From NCBI GenBank assembly GCA_900323505.1, contig OOIN01000022.1, forward strand, positions 1 through 64,000: a stretch of DNA of 64,000 nucleotides. Reading direction: 5' to 3'. Below are positions 1 through 10,569 of this stretch, piece after piece. The stretch is from Ustilago trichophora (lineage: Eukaryota > Basidiomycota > Ustilaginomycetes > Ustilaginales > Ustilaginaceae). The notes beneath the pieces were generated by a model, which was given only the letters and a program-made list of their open reading frames with translations, had not been told where the DNA came from and searched no databases. A program made the translations under genes and the position numbers. The first letter of the stretch is position 1, and every line of letters begins with the position of its first letter.

Positions 1-131
1 CCTAACCCTAACCCTAACCCTAACCCTAACCCTAACCCTAACCCTAACCCTAACCCTAACCCTAACCCTAACCCTAACCCTAACCCTAACCCTAACCCTA
101 ACCCTAACCCTAACCCTAACCCTAACCCTAA
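1..131. repeat. Telomere repeat array (CCCTAA)n
   Basis: About 22 uninterrupted copies of CCCTAA run from the first base and stop abruptly after the TAA at 131. The C-rich strand reads 5' to 3' into the chromosome, which is the orientation of a left chromosome end (TTAGGG on the 3' overhang strand). There are no degenerate repeats at the inner edge, and no telomere-associated helicase gene follows directly. Confidence 0.97.
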
Positions 132-1551
132 GTCAAAGCAAGCAGCGAAGGACCGAAATTTGCTTCGTCACCATATACTCATTTCTGGTCACGATGAGGT
201 CACTTTCCCCAAAATTGGCGGACTTCTTGGCTTTGCCAAGGACAATTTTCCCCTTCTCTTTAGGCACGCCGACTCGCTTGATACGGCCGAATTCAATAAG
301 AAGTTCTCGACGTATGTTCGTCGCCAATCCTCAATGGATCCTTGGATGGAAGCTCAGGTGCAAGTGACCGGAGCCCTTGTTGGCATCCGACCCATGACAA
401 AGGCTTCAAAGACCATGGAGTAGCGAATGTAATTCGCTGGCTTCAATGTGTTGGGTCGGCCGAGTGACTCAGTCACACAGAAAAAACTCGGCTTTCAGCA
501 GACGAGAATGCGTGCGCTCAGTCAAGTGGCACACTCGTCTCTCTCTCTCTCTTCTCTCTCTCCTTCTCTCTCTCAATCATCTTCGTCCAAACACTGGCCT
601 CGCAAGGCAGTGTTTTTCTTTTCATCCAACATTGCTGTGAGCGTTCAACTCGCTCCAGCACTATCACACACCCTCGCAGCACAAGCGCTGCCCTATCCAC
701 GGTCTCACGGCCTCGGTTGATCCGTTTTTTCATCTTACGACACTTCCGGCACCTTTTTCGACATTTTCACACCTTTTCCAGCCGGTTTCAGCCCTCTTTC
801 GCGTCTAGCAAGATCAACATTAACTCGCAGACCGGCTCCTCTTTGTCTGGTTCGACGACATCGTCTTCGAACTGTTGCTCACTTCAACACCCTCTCCTCG
901 ACTTTTCCGGTGCTTACAACACGGTTCTACGTCCACGGCGGCCGCCACAATAGCCTGTCCCTTCCACGGCCAACCTGAGCACGCCGTCTCGCATCCTCGA
1001 CTCAGCCGCCCTCCTCGCCGATCCCCGACGCCACCTGGCGGTTTCAACTTTGTTCTTGGCCTCTGCTTGCACGCCTTCCCTCCCTTCCAGCTTCCCCCTC
1101 GCCGTGCACACGGCCGTTGTACCTGCTCGCCCGTGCGCTTGCAGAACGACCGTCTGGCCCTAATCCCTGGACGTTAAAGACATCTCTGTTGGCAGGTGCA
1201 CGTCCTGGCAGAGATGCACGTCCCCTGTCTGACACACAGGGAGCACTCCCGAGTGAGTGGTTCTGTGACCGGCGAGTCCAGATCTCGGGCGTGCATTGCC
1301 TTCAGTGGCCTCTCATTGGGTTCAAGCCCCAAGTGTCTCACGGTAGGCTTGCTGTCACAACGTGCACCTTGTTATTGTGGTCTGGCACACCCGTCACAAG
1401 CTCTCCACGGTTTTTTCTCAGTTGCTGGCCGACTGTTGCTTTGCGACAAGCTGGATTGGCGCAGTACGCCGGTCCCTGCCTGCTCTCCAGAGCGTCCACC
1501 TCATCGCCACCTGGTCCCCCTCTGACCACAGCGCCCATCCCCAACCCTTCC
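132..1551. other. Subtelomeric DNA without a recognisable gene
   Basis: No reading frame here has an ATG start and recognisable protein character. A pyrimidine microsatellite of CT repeats lies at about 541-574. From about 720 onward the composition becomes C-rich and flows into the gag-like frame that starts at 1552, so the right part may be the untranslated leader or terminal repeat of that retroelement. That frame is open on the left back to about 1117 but has no ATG there. Confidence 0.5.
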
Positions 1552-2772
1552 ATGCCGGACAACATCACCTGCGTTCGGTGTAAGGGCTGCTTCCCTCCCT
1601 CGCACTTTGCCGGCGCCCGTAAAAGAATCGTCAAGCACTGTGCCGGTTGTCGAGGCATTTCCTTACCCGGCCTCGACAAGTCTGTCACCCCTAGCGTGCT
1701 GACACCCATTTCCTCTTTGGCACAACGTTGTTCTCGTTCCCCTTGCTCCTCGGCTCGGTCTAGTCGTCCTCGTTACAACTCTCCTCCTCCAAGACCCGCC
1801 ACGGACGAAGCCGCTCTCGAAGGCCGCATTCTCAGCCGCCTTGAGACGCACCTGGACAAACGCTTCGACCAGCTGCTGGCTAGACTTGGCCCAGCTGCTC
1901 CCCATCAGCCGAACCTGTTGCCTTTTGCCTCGCCATCCGGCACAACCGCCCTTCCACCCACTGCGCCCAACAACCACGGCGCGCCGTCCAACACAGTCGG
2001 TGAGTCGAGCCTCCTCTCCTCCTCCCGCTGTTTCCCTTGGGTCCCTCTCAGCGTCGTCGAGCTCGTGGCGCAAGACAAGCTGCCCGCCGAACAGCTTGTC
2101 AAGCTTTGTAACCCCGAGTCTCGAGTGACCCATGACCCTCCTCAGGCCTCAAGCCTTATCTTCGAAGGTGGCCAACTCACTCTGGCCGAAGACTCGGCCT
2201 CCCAAAGGACGTCGAGCTTCATCAAAGCCATTCCCAACCTCGCTGCTCTCGCCCACGTCTGGCTGGTTTATACGGGCATCAGAGTGCGCTCCGCCCAGAG
2301 CTCAGCACTCCACGAGGCCCTCCTGTCGCACTTGCTCAACATCATTGAGTTTGACAGCCTCTTCACCTGGCGCGCAGTTGTCGACTACCACCTTTTGGTC
2401 TGTCGAGTGAGGTTTGGCACCGGCATCGTGCACGAGTGGTCCCTTACGGACCAACAGATCCACAGCACGGTGTTAGCCCCTTTCCTCAAGGTAATGAGCT
2501 TCGCCCTCCCGCCCCCGACTCAATTGTCTAAGTCGCAGGGCTCTTCTCGTCGCCCCAACCATCCTCCCGCTGCCAAAGCCAACTCCGGCCGTGGCGGCCC
2601 CCACCAAGGTTCCAATGAACCTTGCCAACGGTCCAACGCTGGCTTCGAGTGCACTGGCTGAACACGATCTCACGCCTGCATCAACTGCAACGGGCCACAC
2701 GCAATGGTCTACTGCGCCAACTTCAAGAGCGCCAAGGCCGTCGCCCCCATCAACATCAAGAAGGGCCTATAA
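1552..2772 (+). pseudogene. gag-like protein of the DIRS-like relic, one internal stop
   Basis: The first ATG of the frame is at 1552. Near the N-terminus there is a cysteine cluster (CVRCKGC, then HCAGC about 20 residues on) that could bind zinc. The middle is Ser/Pro-rich, followed by a globular segment. A TGA at 2659-2661 interrupts the frame, but the same frame continues to TAA at 2770 and encodes CINCNGPHAMVYC, a zinc-knuckle-like C-x2-C-x3-H-x4-C. The TGA sits where Trp (TGG) would fit. The stop in the middle of the Cys-rich tail shows the copy is dead or truncated. Function as a capsid-like protein is inferred from position and zinc motif. Confidence 0.55.
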
Positions 2773-2803
2773 TCTGGTGAGCTTGCCCTCTCACCCAGGC
2801 GAC

Positions 2804-3610
2804 ATGCCCTTCATCGGTGGCATGCCCAGCCTCAGGTCTCCGCCACCTCCAAGTGCGCGTCACAGGTCCCAGCCACCTCTAAGTGCTTCACCGCAGGTCC
2901 CTCCGATTCTTCAGGCTAGCATGCCTCAGAACGCCCAGTCCCTGCCACTGTCAAGCATGCCCTCAAGGTTCCCGCAGCCTCCAATTGCGCCGTCTAGGCC
3001 CACACCTCCTCATGGTGTGCAGTCTGCGCCACTGTCAAGCGCCTCCAGGTTTGCACCACCTCCAAGTGCGTCTCTACAGGTCGGTCCACCTCCAAGGGCC
3101 CAGCCTGCACCGCTGTCAAGTGCCACTTGTCCTAACTTGGACTCCCTCGCGCCCGCTGGCATTGTCGACATGACCCCTGCTCATGCCTTGACTCTCCTTG
3201 CCTCCCTCCTCAAGGGCCCACCACCTCCACCACAACCCAACACCTGGTGTGAGCGCTCCATCTTCGACACTGCCAACGTGCCGGCCATGATCGGTACGCT
3301 CAACCTACGGTACTGGTCCCACTTCCTCGACCAGTATCCTGACCAAGCCTTTGCTGCTCAACTGCGCAGAGCCCTCCAGCATGGTGTCAAGCTGGGCTAC
3401 TCCGGCCCACTTTGCAATACACCACAGCTGGAGGTCAACAACCTGCCAATGGACGACGCCAACATCGACCACCTTCGCCGCAAGATCGAGACAGGAGTCC
3501 TCAAGGGCAGACTGCAACCTGTCGACAACCCTGTTGACGTCAAGCTGGTCTGTTCACCGGTGGGTGTGGTGCCAAAGCCTCATAGCAACAAGCACCATGT
3601 TACAGGCCTC
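2804..3610 (+). pseudogene. 5' fragment of reverse transcriptase ORF (DIRS-like)
   Basis: The frame is open from before the end of gag to 4114; the ATG at 2804 follows the gag stop. The first about 120 codons are Pro/Ser-rich with imperfect repeats of the type 'PPPSA.....PPL', a linker seen before RT in this element class. The recognisable part ends with CSPVGVVPKPHSNKH at about 3545-3595, just before the first RT motif. Residues encoded after about 3610 are Arg/Gly-rich with no RT character, so I place the breakpoint there. No YxDD is present. Confidence 0.55.
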
Positions 3611-4500
3611 ACGTGGGCTGACCAGGGTCGGGCACGAGTGGAGGCTGGAGGAGCACAGCAGCGGCTGTGCGCAGAAATGGCGCACAGGCGCAAAAGTACT
3701 CGGCCGGCAGGTGGAGTTCACTGGACGACTTTCCGGAGGGAAATCGGCAAGTGGCATCCACCCGGCAACCCTCACGCGCTGAGCGCAAAAAGGCGCCGTC
3801 AGGGACGAACAGGAGAGGTGTGGCCAATGGCGTACAGCGGAGGGATGGCCAAGGGCTTGTTGCCATCAGGGATGGCGAGCAAGACGCTTGGGGGGAGATA
3901 TGAAGGACGCGTAGATGAAGGGGGGGGGGGGAATGAAGTGGGTGGCTCCCCACGGGTGCCACCCAGAGCCAACATACACAGGCTGATACAGCATGTGGCC
4001 ACGTCAAGCCATACGGCCGCCCTCCTGGTGAGGGTGAGGCCATATATACTCACACTGCTCAGGCGTGCAATGGGGCGGAGCCCCATCCACTCTACTTACT
4101 TACTCATTACTTAACATATCACAGTCTTTCCTGTCAGTATATCACTGTCTCCCATATCAGTCGTCTTCGTAGCAATCCAGGCATTGCTACTATCTCGTGT
4201 GTGTGTAGCATCACATCATAGACGCCATCGACACCTACATCGATGCTACAGCACCTCAACTGTAGGCAGCACCTACACTGCGGTACTGACACCTCCATCA
4301 GTACCATTCGACGACTGTTGGAGCGCTACGGGCACTCGCACAACAACAGGCGTTAACCAGCATTCCACGAGCTCTTGTACAACGCCTCGTACAACTCGCC
4401 AGGTCTAGATTAGTGCCGCTCTGCCTCTGGATGGAGTGTCCACAGCGGTTAGTCGAGAGTCGCCAGAAGGCCGTCGCTCGTCAATTAGTTAGTGGAAAAT
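3611..4500. other. Unassigned segment between two retroelement relics, possibly LTR-derived
   Basis: There is no credible protein. The segment has a run of 12 G near 3920, a TATA-like CCATATATACTC at about 4030-4045, a short hairpin (GGGGCGGAGCCCC) at about 4073-4085 and several ACTTACTTACT-type repeats. TATA plus a structured leader is compatible with a retrotransposon terminal repeat or untranslated region, but I found no matching second copy in the window, so the LTR idea is weak. Confidence 0.25.
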
Positions 4501-4535
4501 CGGCAGAAGGTATCCATTTGACAATTCCGGGATTC

Positions 4536-6271
4536 TCAGGTGCATGACCGCTGACACCCATCTAAGTTCAGATTGAGCTCTTCTCGCATCATTAAGAGGA
4601 AACAGTGTCCCTCTGTCTTGAAGACCAAGTTCATCTCCTTATGATTTAGGAGATCTAAGGGCCGATCTGGGTCTAAGCAATCTAATTGCAAGACTCGATC
4701 TGATCGCCTGCCCATTAGAGCATGCTTGAATGATCCCTCCTTTGAGTGGAAACTTATGATGTTCGATCGGAAATCTAAGTTGGCTCTATGCTGTCTAAGC
4801 CACTCAATCCCCAAGATAACATTGTGTTGAGGCATATTCAACACCAAAGCTGTCCCTGGATATTCGAAGCCATCTAGCTCTATTCAAAGCTGCGCAGTTC
4901 CTTCGACTCCAAGAGCTGAACTGTCCGCTAGCTTAACCTGTTTCTGTGTTTCTGGACTGTCTTTATCCACCTGGAGTTGACACTTGTCCACCATAGATCT
5001 TGAAACAAAGGTTCTCGAAGCACCTGTATCGATCAAAGCCATGAAGTAGCGACCTTTGACTTTGATTTTCAGTTCGATCAAGCAGAAATTGCCAGGATTT
5101 TCTTGATTAGTCCCTAGATTCAAGTGTTCGACCCTTTGTGCCAAATCCTCATCCATCGAATTGGATGTAGCTTTGTCAGGAGGCATTTTATGATCGATAG
5201 TCCCCTGACTTAGCTTCGATCTTGACCATTTCCCTGGGATTGGGTTGACTCTTCGATCAAAGTCAATCAATGTTTGTTGGGTACAGTTACTATGCAGGAA
5301 GAGGATCAATGTCCAGTCTGCCCACATTTGAAACATCTGTTCTCCCTTTGACATTTCTTGAGGAATTCCATCCTTTGATTAGATTGACCTTGGTTCGAGT
5401 TCCCTTGGTTTTGGTAAGATCCCTTCTTCAAAGACTTTGGCCTGTCTTGCATTGGCTTCGAAGCTCGTTCCATAGCTTGATCCTCTAGATACCTGCTATA
5501 GATCTTGTCTGCAAATCGAGCTAGACCTCTAAGTGTCTGAGGTTCATCAGGAACAAGGCTGAGTCTGTTCAAGACTTCTCAATTGAGGCCGCTCCTGAAC
5601 TTCTCGGTCCTTAGATCTTCTGGAATGGGAGGTTCGATACGTTCAGCAAACTTAGAGAACTTGATGAGATATTCTCCAACTGATCTCTTGCCTTGGACAC
5701 AGTTGTCATAGTCCTTCTGGCGCTTTTGCTTTGCATTGATGTCTTTGAACTCCGTCTTGATCCATTCGAGGAACCCTTCAAGGGTAAGTTGCTGGTAAAG
5801 GTTCCTTTGAAGTTCAGGGCTTGCAGCATTGTTGAAAGTGCTTTCGAGCTTTGTCCTTTCGATAGCCCAAGCTTCCTTGGCTGAGCCAGTCAAGCTGTTG
5901 GCTGCATAGAGGATTTTCTCGGTTTTGCTCAAGAGGCATCCCTGCAGTTCAAGGAGACTGATACAGTCTTGAACCTGCATGATCCACATTCGAACCGCAT
6001 TGTCCTCTACGGTGCCATCAAACAGCGCAGGTCTGGTACTCACCAGCCTGGCTCCAGCTTGAGTGGGTTGAGCAGAGGCTCAAAGGGTGCTAATCTCCAG
6101 CATCATGCTGTGAACCAACCTTCAAAGGTCTTTGACCTCGCTTGTAGTTGACATATCCCTCGATGCACCACCCAACTGGGGATTGTGCATCAAACCACTT
6201 ACTCCATTGTTACCACTGCCATCAACTGGCATCGTGTTCATCATATCCTGACTAGATTGATGGAATGACAT
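4536..6271 (-). mobile_element. Ty3/gypsy retrotransposon relic: gag-protease with multiple stops
   Basis: Reading leftward from an ATG at 6271, one frame gives a Retrotrans_gag domain (about 5600-6043), then a CCHC zinc knuckle (CFKCGQTGH near 5310). A second frame gives an aspartic protease (active-site ALIDTGASRTF near 5020, and the VILGIEWLRQH flap-side motif near 4810). In-frame TGA codons occur at 6122, 6080, 5579, 5306 and 4884, plus one at 4536, where similarity stops. A frame change lies between the knuckle and the protease; it could be damage or an old programmed frameshift. RT, RNase H and integrase are absent. The fragment cannot make a functional polyprotein. Confidence 0.85.
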
Positions 6272-6815
6272 CTTGTTGAGTGTTGATACTTTTGAGGAGT
6301 GATTGAGATTGCAGAAGCTACCAAGTGTTGTGCAATTACGCGTTGGAGTTAGAGGCCGAGGGGAATGTGGTTTGATTGCAAGGAACGCGCACTTAGAAAT
6401 TGGACTAAATACAATATTTTGTATTTGAGATCTTTCACTGTTGGGACGCAAAACTTGACATTTTGCTCAACGACCTTGACTTTGGCAGGATAACATCTCA
6501 ATGTGTTGTTGTATGCGCTCTGATCCTCTCCTCCTGCTTGAATGACCCCTATTTGTCCTGCGCTCTGCCGCTCGAGCTCGAGCTCGAGCTTGCTATTCAG
6601 TCCGAGTCTGGTCAATCCTTTGTCTTCGAACCTTGCCCTTTCCATCGACCTCTTCTCCTCTCGACCAACGCATCCCCAAGACCGCTTTCACATAGACCCT
6701 TGGCAGCACCTCAGCTTCTTTGTAGCCGAGCCAGCCCTTGGTCCCCCTTGAACTCGACCAACATCACATTGCTTAAACTCTGCTTTGCCAGAGCTGGGCG
6801 CAGCAGTTGAGACAA
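6272..6815. promoter_or_regulatory. Boundary region and probable CLC promoter/leader
   Basis: This 544-bp stretch separates the gypsy relic from the CLC gene. It contains a (CTCGAG)3-like hexamer run near 6571-6589 and becomes CT-rich toward the CLC ATG, as expected of a fungal 5' leader. No clear TATA box. The left part probably still belongs to the retroelement's leader or LTR. Confidence 0.35.
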
Positions 6816-9800
6816 ATGGCCGACCACGGTCACCAAGTGCATTCAAGCTCAAACTCTGGAATGCAGCCGCGCTCGCAAAGCAACCAAACTGACAATGACA
6901 CAGAGACGCATAACCCTGGTCTCTCCATCTCTACTCGACCCATTCCCGACGACAACTTGCAAGAGCATGCTGATCGTCACAATGTTTATCGTTCCGCACC
7001 TAGCACTGCTCGTCCACGTCTAGCTGGCAGACGCACCATGTCAGCCAAGTCCGAAGTAAGGCGTCTCTCTTCGCTCTTTGTACCCCCCAACGGCGAGCAA
7101 CCCGATAACGCTGGCCCTTCGGCGTCTTCGTCTCGTCTTGGTTTCCTTACCAAAGCCATCCCCGGTGCCCTCTCTGGATCGGCTTCCATCTCATCTCTCA
7201 GGGAGCCTCTTAGTCCCATTCGCTCTTTTTACGGAAATCTCACGGGTCAAGGCGCACCTGGCTCTCGTAAGCGCCGCAAGCAAGACGTTCGCTCTTACGA
7301 CGATGCCAAATTTGAAGACGAGATGAACCTTCCCGGATCAGGTGGCAACGGCATCCGTGTCTGGTATGAATCGTACACTACCATCGATTGGATCCACGAC
7401 GCCATCAAGGAAAGCTCCCGCCTCCGTCGCATTCGCAACCTCAAGGGCATCCGCGGCTTTGCCGTCAACAGTTGGGACCGATTACAGGGTTGGATCATTG
7501 TCACCATCACCGGTGTCATCACGGCTCTCATCGCAGGCTGCATCGTCAAGTCAGAGGCCGTCCTCTTTGACCTCAAGGATGGCTACTGCGCAAGGGACTG
7601 GAGGCTTGCAAAGCGCTTTTGCTGCCCTTACGGTAGCGCCCCCGATTGGGACCATCCTTCGCTTGCTGCTCCTGCTGCTTCTGCTTCTTCTTGGTCCTAC
7701 CGCACCCCTTTCATGCCCAACGTCGCCTCTGCCTCTTCTTCCCCTGCTGATGCCATTCACTCCATGCTATCCGGTATTGGCAAGGGCAATCGCATCCTCA
7801 GCGGATGGGCTGCTCCCGTCGCTGGAAGCCCAACCTGGAACAAGATCGCTGCGTCCTCCGCCAACGCAGCCAACACTACCCTGTTTTCTATGTTCTCGCC
7901 GATCGACTCCGAAACCGACGACTGTCCCGGCTGGATCACCTGGGGTCACAAGTTTGGCTCGGACAAGACCAAAAATTGGTTTGCTGGCTACGCAATGTAT
8001 TTTGTCGTCGCCGTCATCTGGGCTTCCATCGCCAGTATCCTCACCATCTATCTCACATCCAGTGAGCTCTACCTTAAGGACAAGGACTCTGCTTCCTCTA
8101 CATCAGCTATCATCAACTCGACACGCTCAGACGAGCAACAGCGTCGAGATCGCCACGCCGATCAGCCCAACGAGACCACTGCTCTCCTTGGCCACCAGCA
8201 GAACGGACAAGCTTCTCGATCTGAACCGGCAGTCGCATCTACAGACAGAGCCGATCGGATGACTTCGAGGAACTTTGCCCGCCTCGCCAACGAACAGCGA
8301 GCCGAAAAGGCGATCCTTCCTCGAAAGGTGCTCTACTTTGCTACAGGCTCCGGTATTTCTGAAGTCAAATGCATTCTGAGCGGTTTCGTGATTCACGGAT
8401 ACCTCGGCTTCTGGACCCTCTTTACCAAGTCCGTCGGTCTCACCCTCTCCGTTGCCTCAGGTCTTTCGCTCGGCAAAGAGGGCCCTTTTGTCCATATCGC
8501 TTCCTGCGTCGGCAACATCGTCTGTCGCGCCTTTCCCAAGTACGAGAACAACGAAGGCAAGCGACGAGAGATGCTCTCCTGCGCTTGTGCAGCCGGTGTC
8601 GCCGTTGCTTTCGGTGCTCCTGTCGGCGGCGTCCTCTTCTCGCTTGAGGAAGTCAGCTACTACTTCCCAAGCAAGGTCATGTTCCGCTCCTTCTTCTGCG
8701 CCATGGTTGCCGCAGCCACTCTGCGTGCCATTGATCCCTTCGGAACCGGAAAGATTGTGCTTTTTCAAGTTACGTACGACAAGGACTGGCACTTTTACGA
8801 GATGCTCTTCTTTGTTCTCATCGGTATCTTTGGTGGGCTATACGGCGCCTACTTTACCAAGCTCAACATGTTCTGGGCCAAGAACGTCCGAGCCAAGACC
8901 TGGATGGCGCGCCACCCGATCATTGAAGTCGTCTTCATCACTGTTGTTACTGCTGCCTTTTCGTTCTTCAACGGATACACACGCATGGGCGGTGTCGAGC
9001 TCATCGCAGATCTTTTCAGCGAATGTCACGAGCACGAATCCCTCGAGGGCTTGTGCGTCTCGCAGCCTTCACAGATTGGACCTCTCGTTCTTGCGATCTT
9101 GTTCGCTATGGTTTTGAAGGGTCTGTTGACCATCATCACCTTCGGCATCAAACTGCCAGCAGGTATCTTCATCCCCACTTTGGCAGTAGGTGCGTGCTTT
9201 GGCCGTATCGTGGGGCTACTGGTGCAGTACGTGCAGTGGACTCATCCTGACGCTGGCTTCTTCGGCTGGTGCCCAGCTTCCGACTCAGCTTGCATCGTTC
9301 CTGGTGTCTATGCTATGGTCGGTGCAGCTGCTGCGCTGTCAGGTGTCACGCGTACTACGGTTTCACTTGCTGTCATCATGTTTGAGCTGACCGGCACGTT
9401 GACTTATTCCGTACCGGTAATGCTCTCGATCCTCGTGGCCAAGACGATAGCCGATGCACTCGAGCACAAGGGTATCTACGATCTCGTCATAGACTTTTCG
9501 GGACTGCCATACCTCAACAGCAAGACGGAATACATTTGGAATGGCGTCAACGTCACCGATGCCATGGAGACCGAGGTCGAGGTAATCTGTCTCGATGCCA
9601 TCAACACCGTTCAGTCGCTCGGCGAGAAGCTCGATCGTCTCGCCCGTGGATCGGGCTACACCGACGGTGGCTTCCCAATTGTTTCGCGCGTGGCATCTTC
9701 GACACCGATCCCATCGGAATCGCCTCTTCTCTCGTCGAGCATGGGCTCACTCGCCGATCTGGTTCCCCAATGCTCCTCTGATCCCGCTTCCTACAAAATG

Positions 9801-10178
9801 GTAGGCTACATTGCAGCTTCGGAACTTGAGCATGCCCTGACCCGCGCCATCTGCTCCGACCCCGACATGAATCCCGACAACGCCCGTTGCTCCTTCAAAA
9901 ATCTTCCCTTCGTCCGTGCTGAGCACGAAGGGGAAGCAGGCGTCCGCGACTCTGTCCTTTTTACCGCATCTGACCCCCTCGATCTGAGCAGGTACGTCGA
10001 CAAGGCACCCATCACAGTCCAGGTACACAGCCCACTCGAATTGGTTCATCAGTACTTTACTCGATTGGGCGTGAGATATCTGATCGTTGTCGATGAGAGG
10101 GGAATGTACAGGGGAGTCATTTTCAAGAAGAGTTACTTAAAGTTTTTGGCAGATTTGGAGGCTGAGAGCGAGCACTAG
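6816..10178 (+). CDS. CLC-family chloride transporter, Gef1-like
   Basis: Voltage-gated chloride channel/exchanger family, 1120 aa, one exon. Yeast Gef1 and animal ClC-3/4/5 are intracellular Cl-/H+ exchangers that support acidification and metal loading in Golgi and endosomes; the same role is inferred here. Selectivity-filter motifs are in order: GSGISEVKC (about 511), GKEGPFVH with the gating glutamate (about 553-560, Glu about 555) and GIKLPAGIFIP (about 777-787). Two CBS domains occupy about 912-1115. The about 190-residue N-terminus is Ser/Pro-rich and disordered, and a long Ala/Ser-rich loop lies around 285-360, making it longer than Gef1 (779 aa). I chose the ATG at 6816; the frame is open slightly upstream but only with a TTG. 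It is the first intact gene inside the telomere. Confidence 0.95.
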   Translation: MADHGHQVHSSSNSGMQPRSQSNQTDNDTETHNPGLSISTRPIPDDNLQEHADRHNVYRSAPSTARPRLAGRRTMSAKSEVRRLSSLFVPPNGEQPDNAGPSASSSRLGFLTKAIPGALSGSASISSLREPLSPIRSFYGNLTGQGAPGSRKRRKQDVRSYDDAKFEDEMNLPGSGGNGIRVWYESYTTIDWIHDAIKESSRLRRIRNLKGIRGFAVNSWDRLQGWIIVTITGVITALIAGCIVKSEAVLFDLKDGYCARDWRLAKRFCCPYGSAPDWDHPSLAAPAASASSWSYRTPFMPNVASASSSPADAIHSMLSGIGKGNRILSGWAAPVAGSPTWNKIAASSANAANTTLFSMFSPIDSETDDCPGWITWGHKFGSDKTKNWFAGYAMYFVVAVIWASIASILTIYLTSSELYLKDKDSASSTSAIINSTRSDEQQRRDRHADQPNETTALLGHQQNGQASRSEPAVASTDRADRMTSRNFARLANEQRAEKAILPRKVLYFATGSGISEVKCILSGFVIHGYLGFWTLFTKSVGLTLSVASGLSLGKEGPFVHIASCVGNIVCRAFPKYENNEGKRREMLSCACAAGVAVAFGAPVGGVLFSLEEVSYYFPSKVMFRSFFCAMVAAATLRAIDPFGTGKIVLFQVTYDKDWHFYEMLFFVLIGIFGGLYGAYFTKLNMFWAKNVRAKTWMARHPIIEVVFITVVTAAFSFFNGYTRMGGVELIADLFSECHEHESLEGLCVSQPSQIGPLVLAILFAMVLKGLLTIITFGIKLPAGIFIPTLAVGACFGRIVGLLVQYVQWTHPDAGFFGWCPASDSACIVPGVYAMVGAAAALSGVTRTTVSLAVIMFELTGTLTYSVPVMLSILVAKTIADALEHKGIYDLVIDFSGLPYLNSKTEYIWNGVNVTDAMETEVEVICLDAINTVQSLGEKLDRLARGSGYTDGGFPIVSRVASSTPIPSESPLLSSSMGSLADLVPQCSSDPASYKMVGYIAASELEHALTRAICSDPDMNPDNARCSFKNLPFVRAEHEGEAGVRDSVLFTASDPLDLSRYVDKAPITVQVHSPLELVHQYFTRLGVRYLIVVDERGMYRGVIFKKSYLKFLADLEAESEH

Positions 10179-10569
10179 ATCGCTCGCTGCCAGCGCTCGC
10201 CCTCTGCCTGATCGGATCTGGAACACACGCATCGTACACACTCACGCACGAGCATACAACTACCCTTACACTTCAACCCTCGACGCATAATCATTATACC
10301 TCTCCATTTCTTCACGCTTCTCTTACGCCCTGTTCACGTCCTTTTTCTCGCCTTCTTTCGCAATCGAACAATCTCACGGCTCTCGCACAATCAGCTTTTG
10401 ACCTGTGCACAGTTGGTCGGGTTGGAAACAATGATGTACATGAACATATCATGATTCAATAGGAAGTATACGATACCCAAAAGCCATGCTCTGACCCTAA
10501 CTTTGGCGCAAGGTGAAGAGCCGTGGCGGGTGGAAGAAGCGAAATTGAGACACACTCCTTTAGTTGTCA
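10179..10569. other. Convergent 3' intergenic region
   Basis: Both flanking genes end here. The sequence is T/C-rich after the CLC stop, consistent with a 3' untranslated region. No gene or structured RNA seen. Confidence 0.5.

Larger units (their letters stand above)
1552..3610 (+). mobile_element. Truncated DIRS/tyrosine-recombinase-type retroelement
   Basis: Two consecutive frames in the same direction look like gag followed by the N-terminal part of a reverse transcriptase. The second contains the block that precedes the catalytic core in DIRS/Ngaro-like and related elements: a 'RYWSHFLDQYPD...HGVKLGYSGP' stretch, 'NLP', then 'CSPVGVVPKPHSNKH'. No catalytic RT motif, RNase H or recombinase follows, so the element is broken near 3600. 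It lies immediately inside the telomere and faces a gypsy relic on the other strand. The class call rests on the pre-RT block only and should be read as 'DIRS-like'. Confidence 0.6.

Noticed and set aside
1315..1340. tRNA-like T-arm (TTGGG-TTCAAGC-CCCAA)
   Set aside because: A perfect 5-bp stem with a T-loop-like sequence, but no matching acceptor stem, D-arm or A box at the right distance.
1117..1551. Extension of the gag-like frame upstream of the first ATG
   Set aside because: The frame is open but begins only with TTG and the composition does not resemble the family; the first ATG is at 1552.
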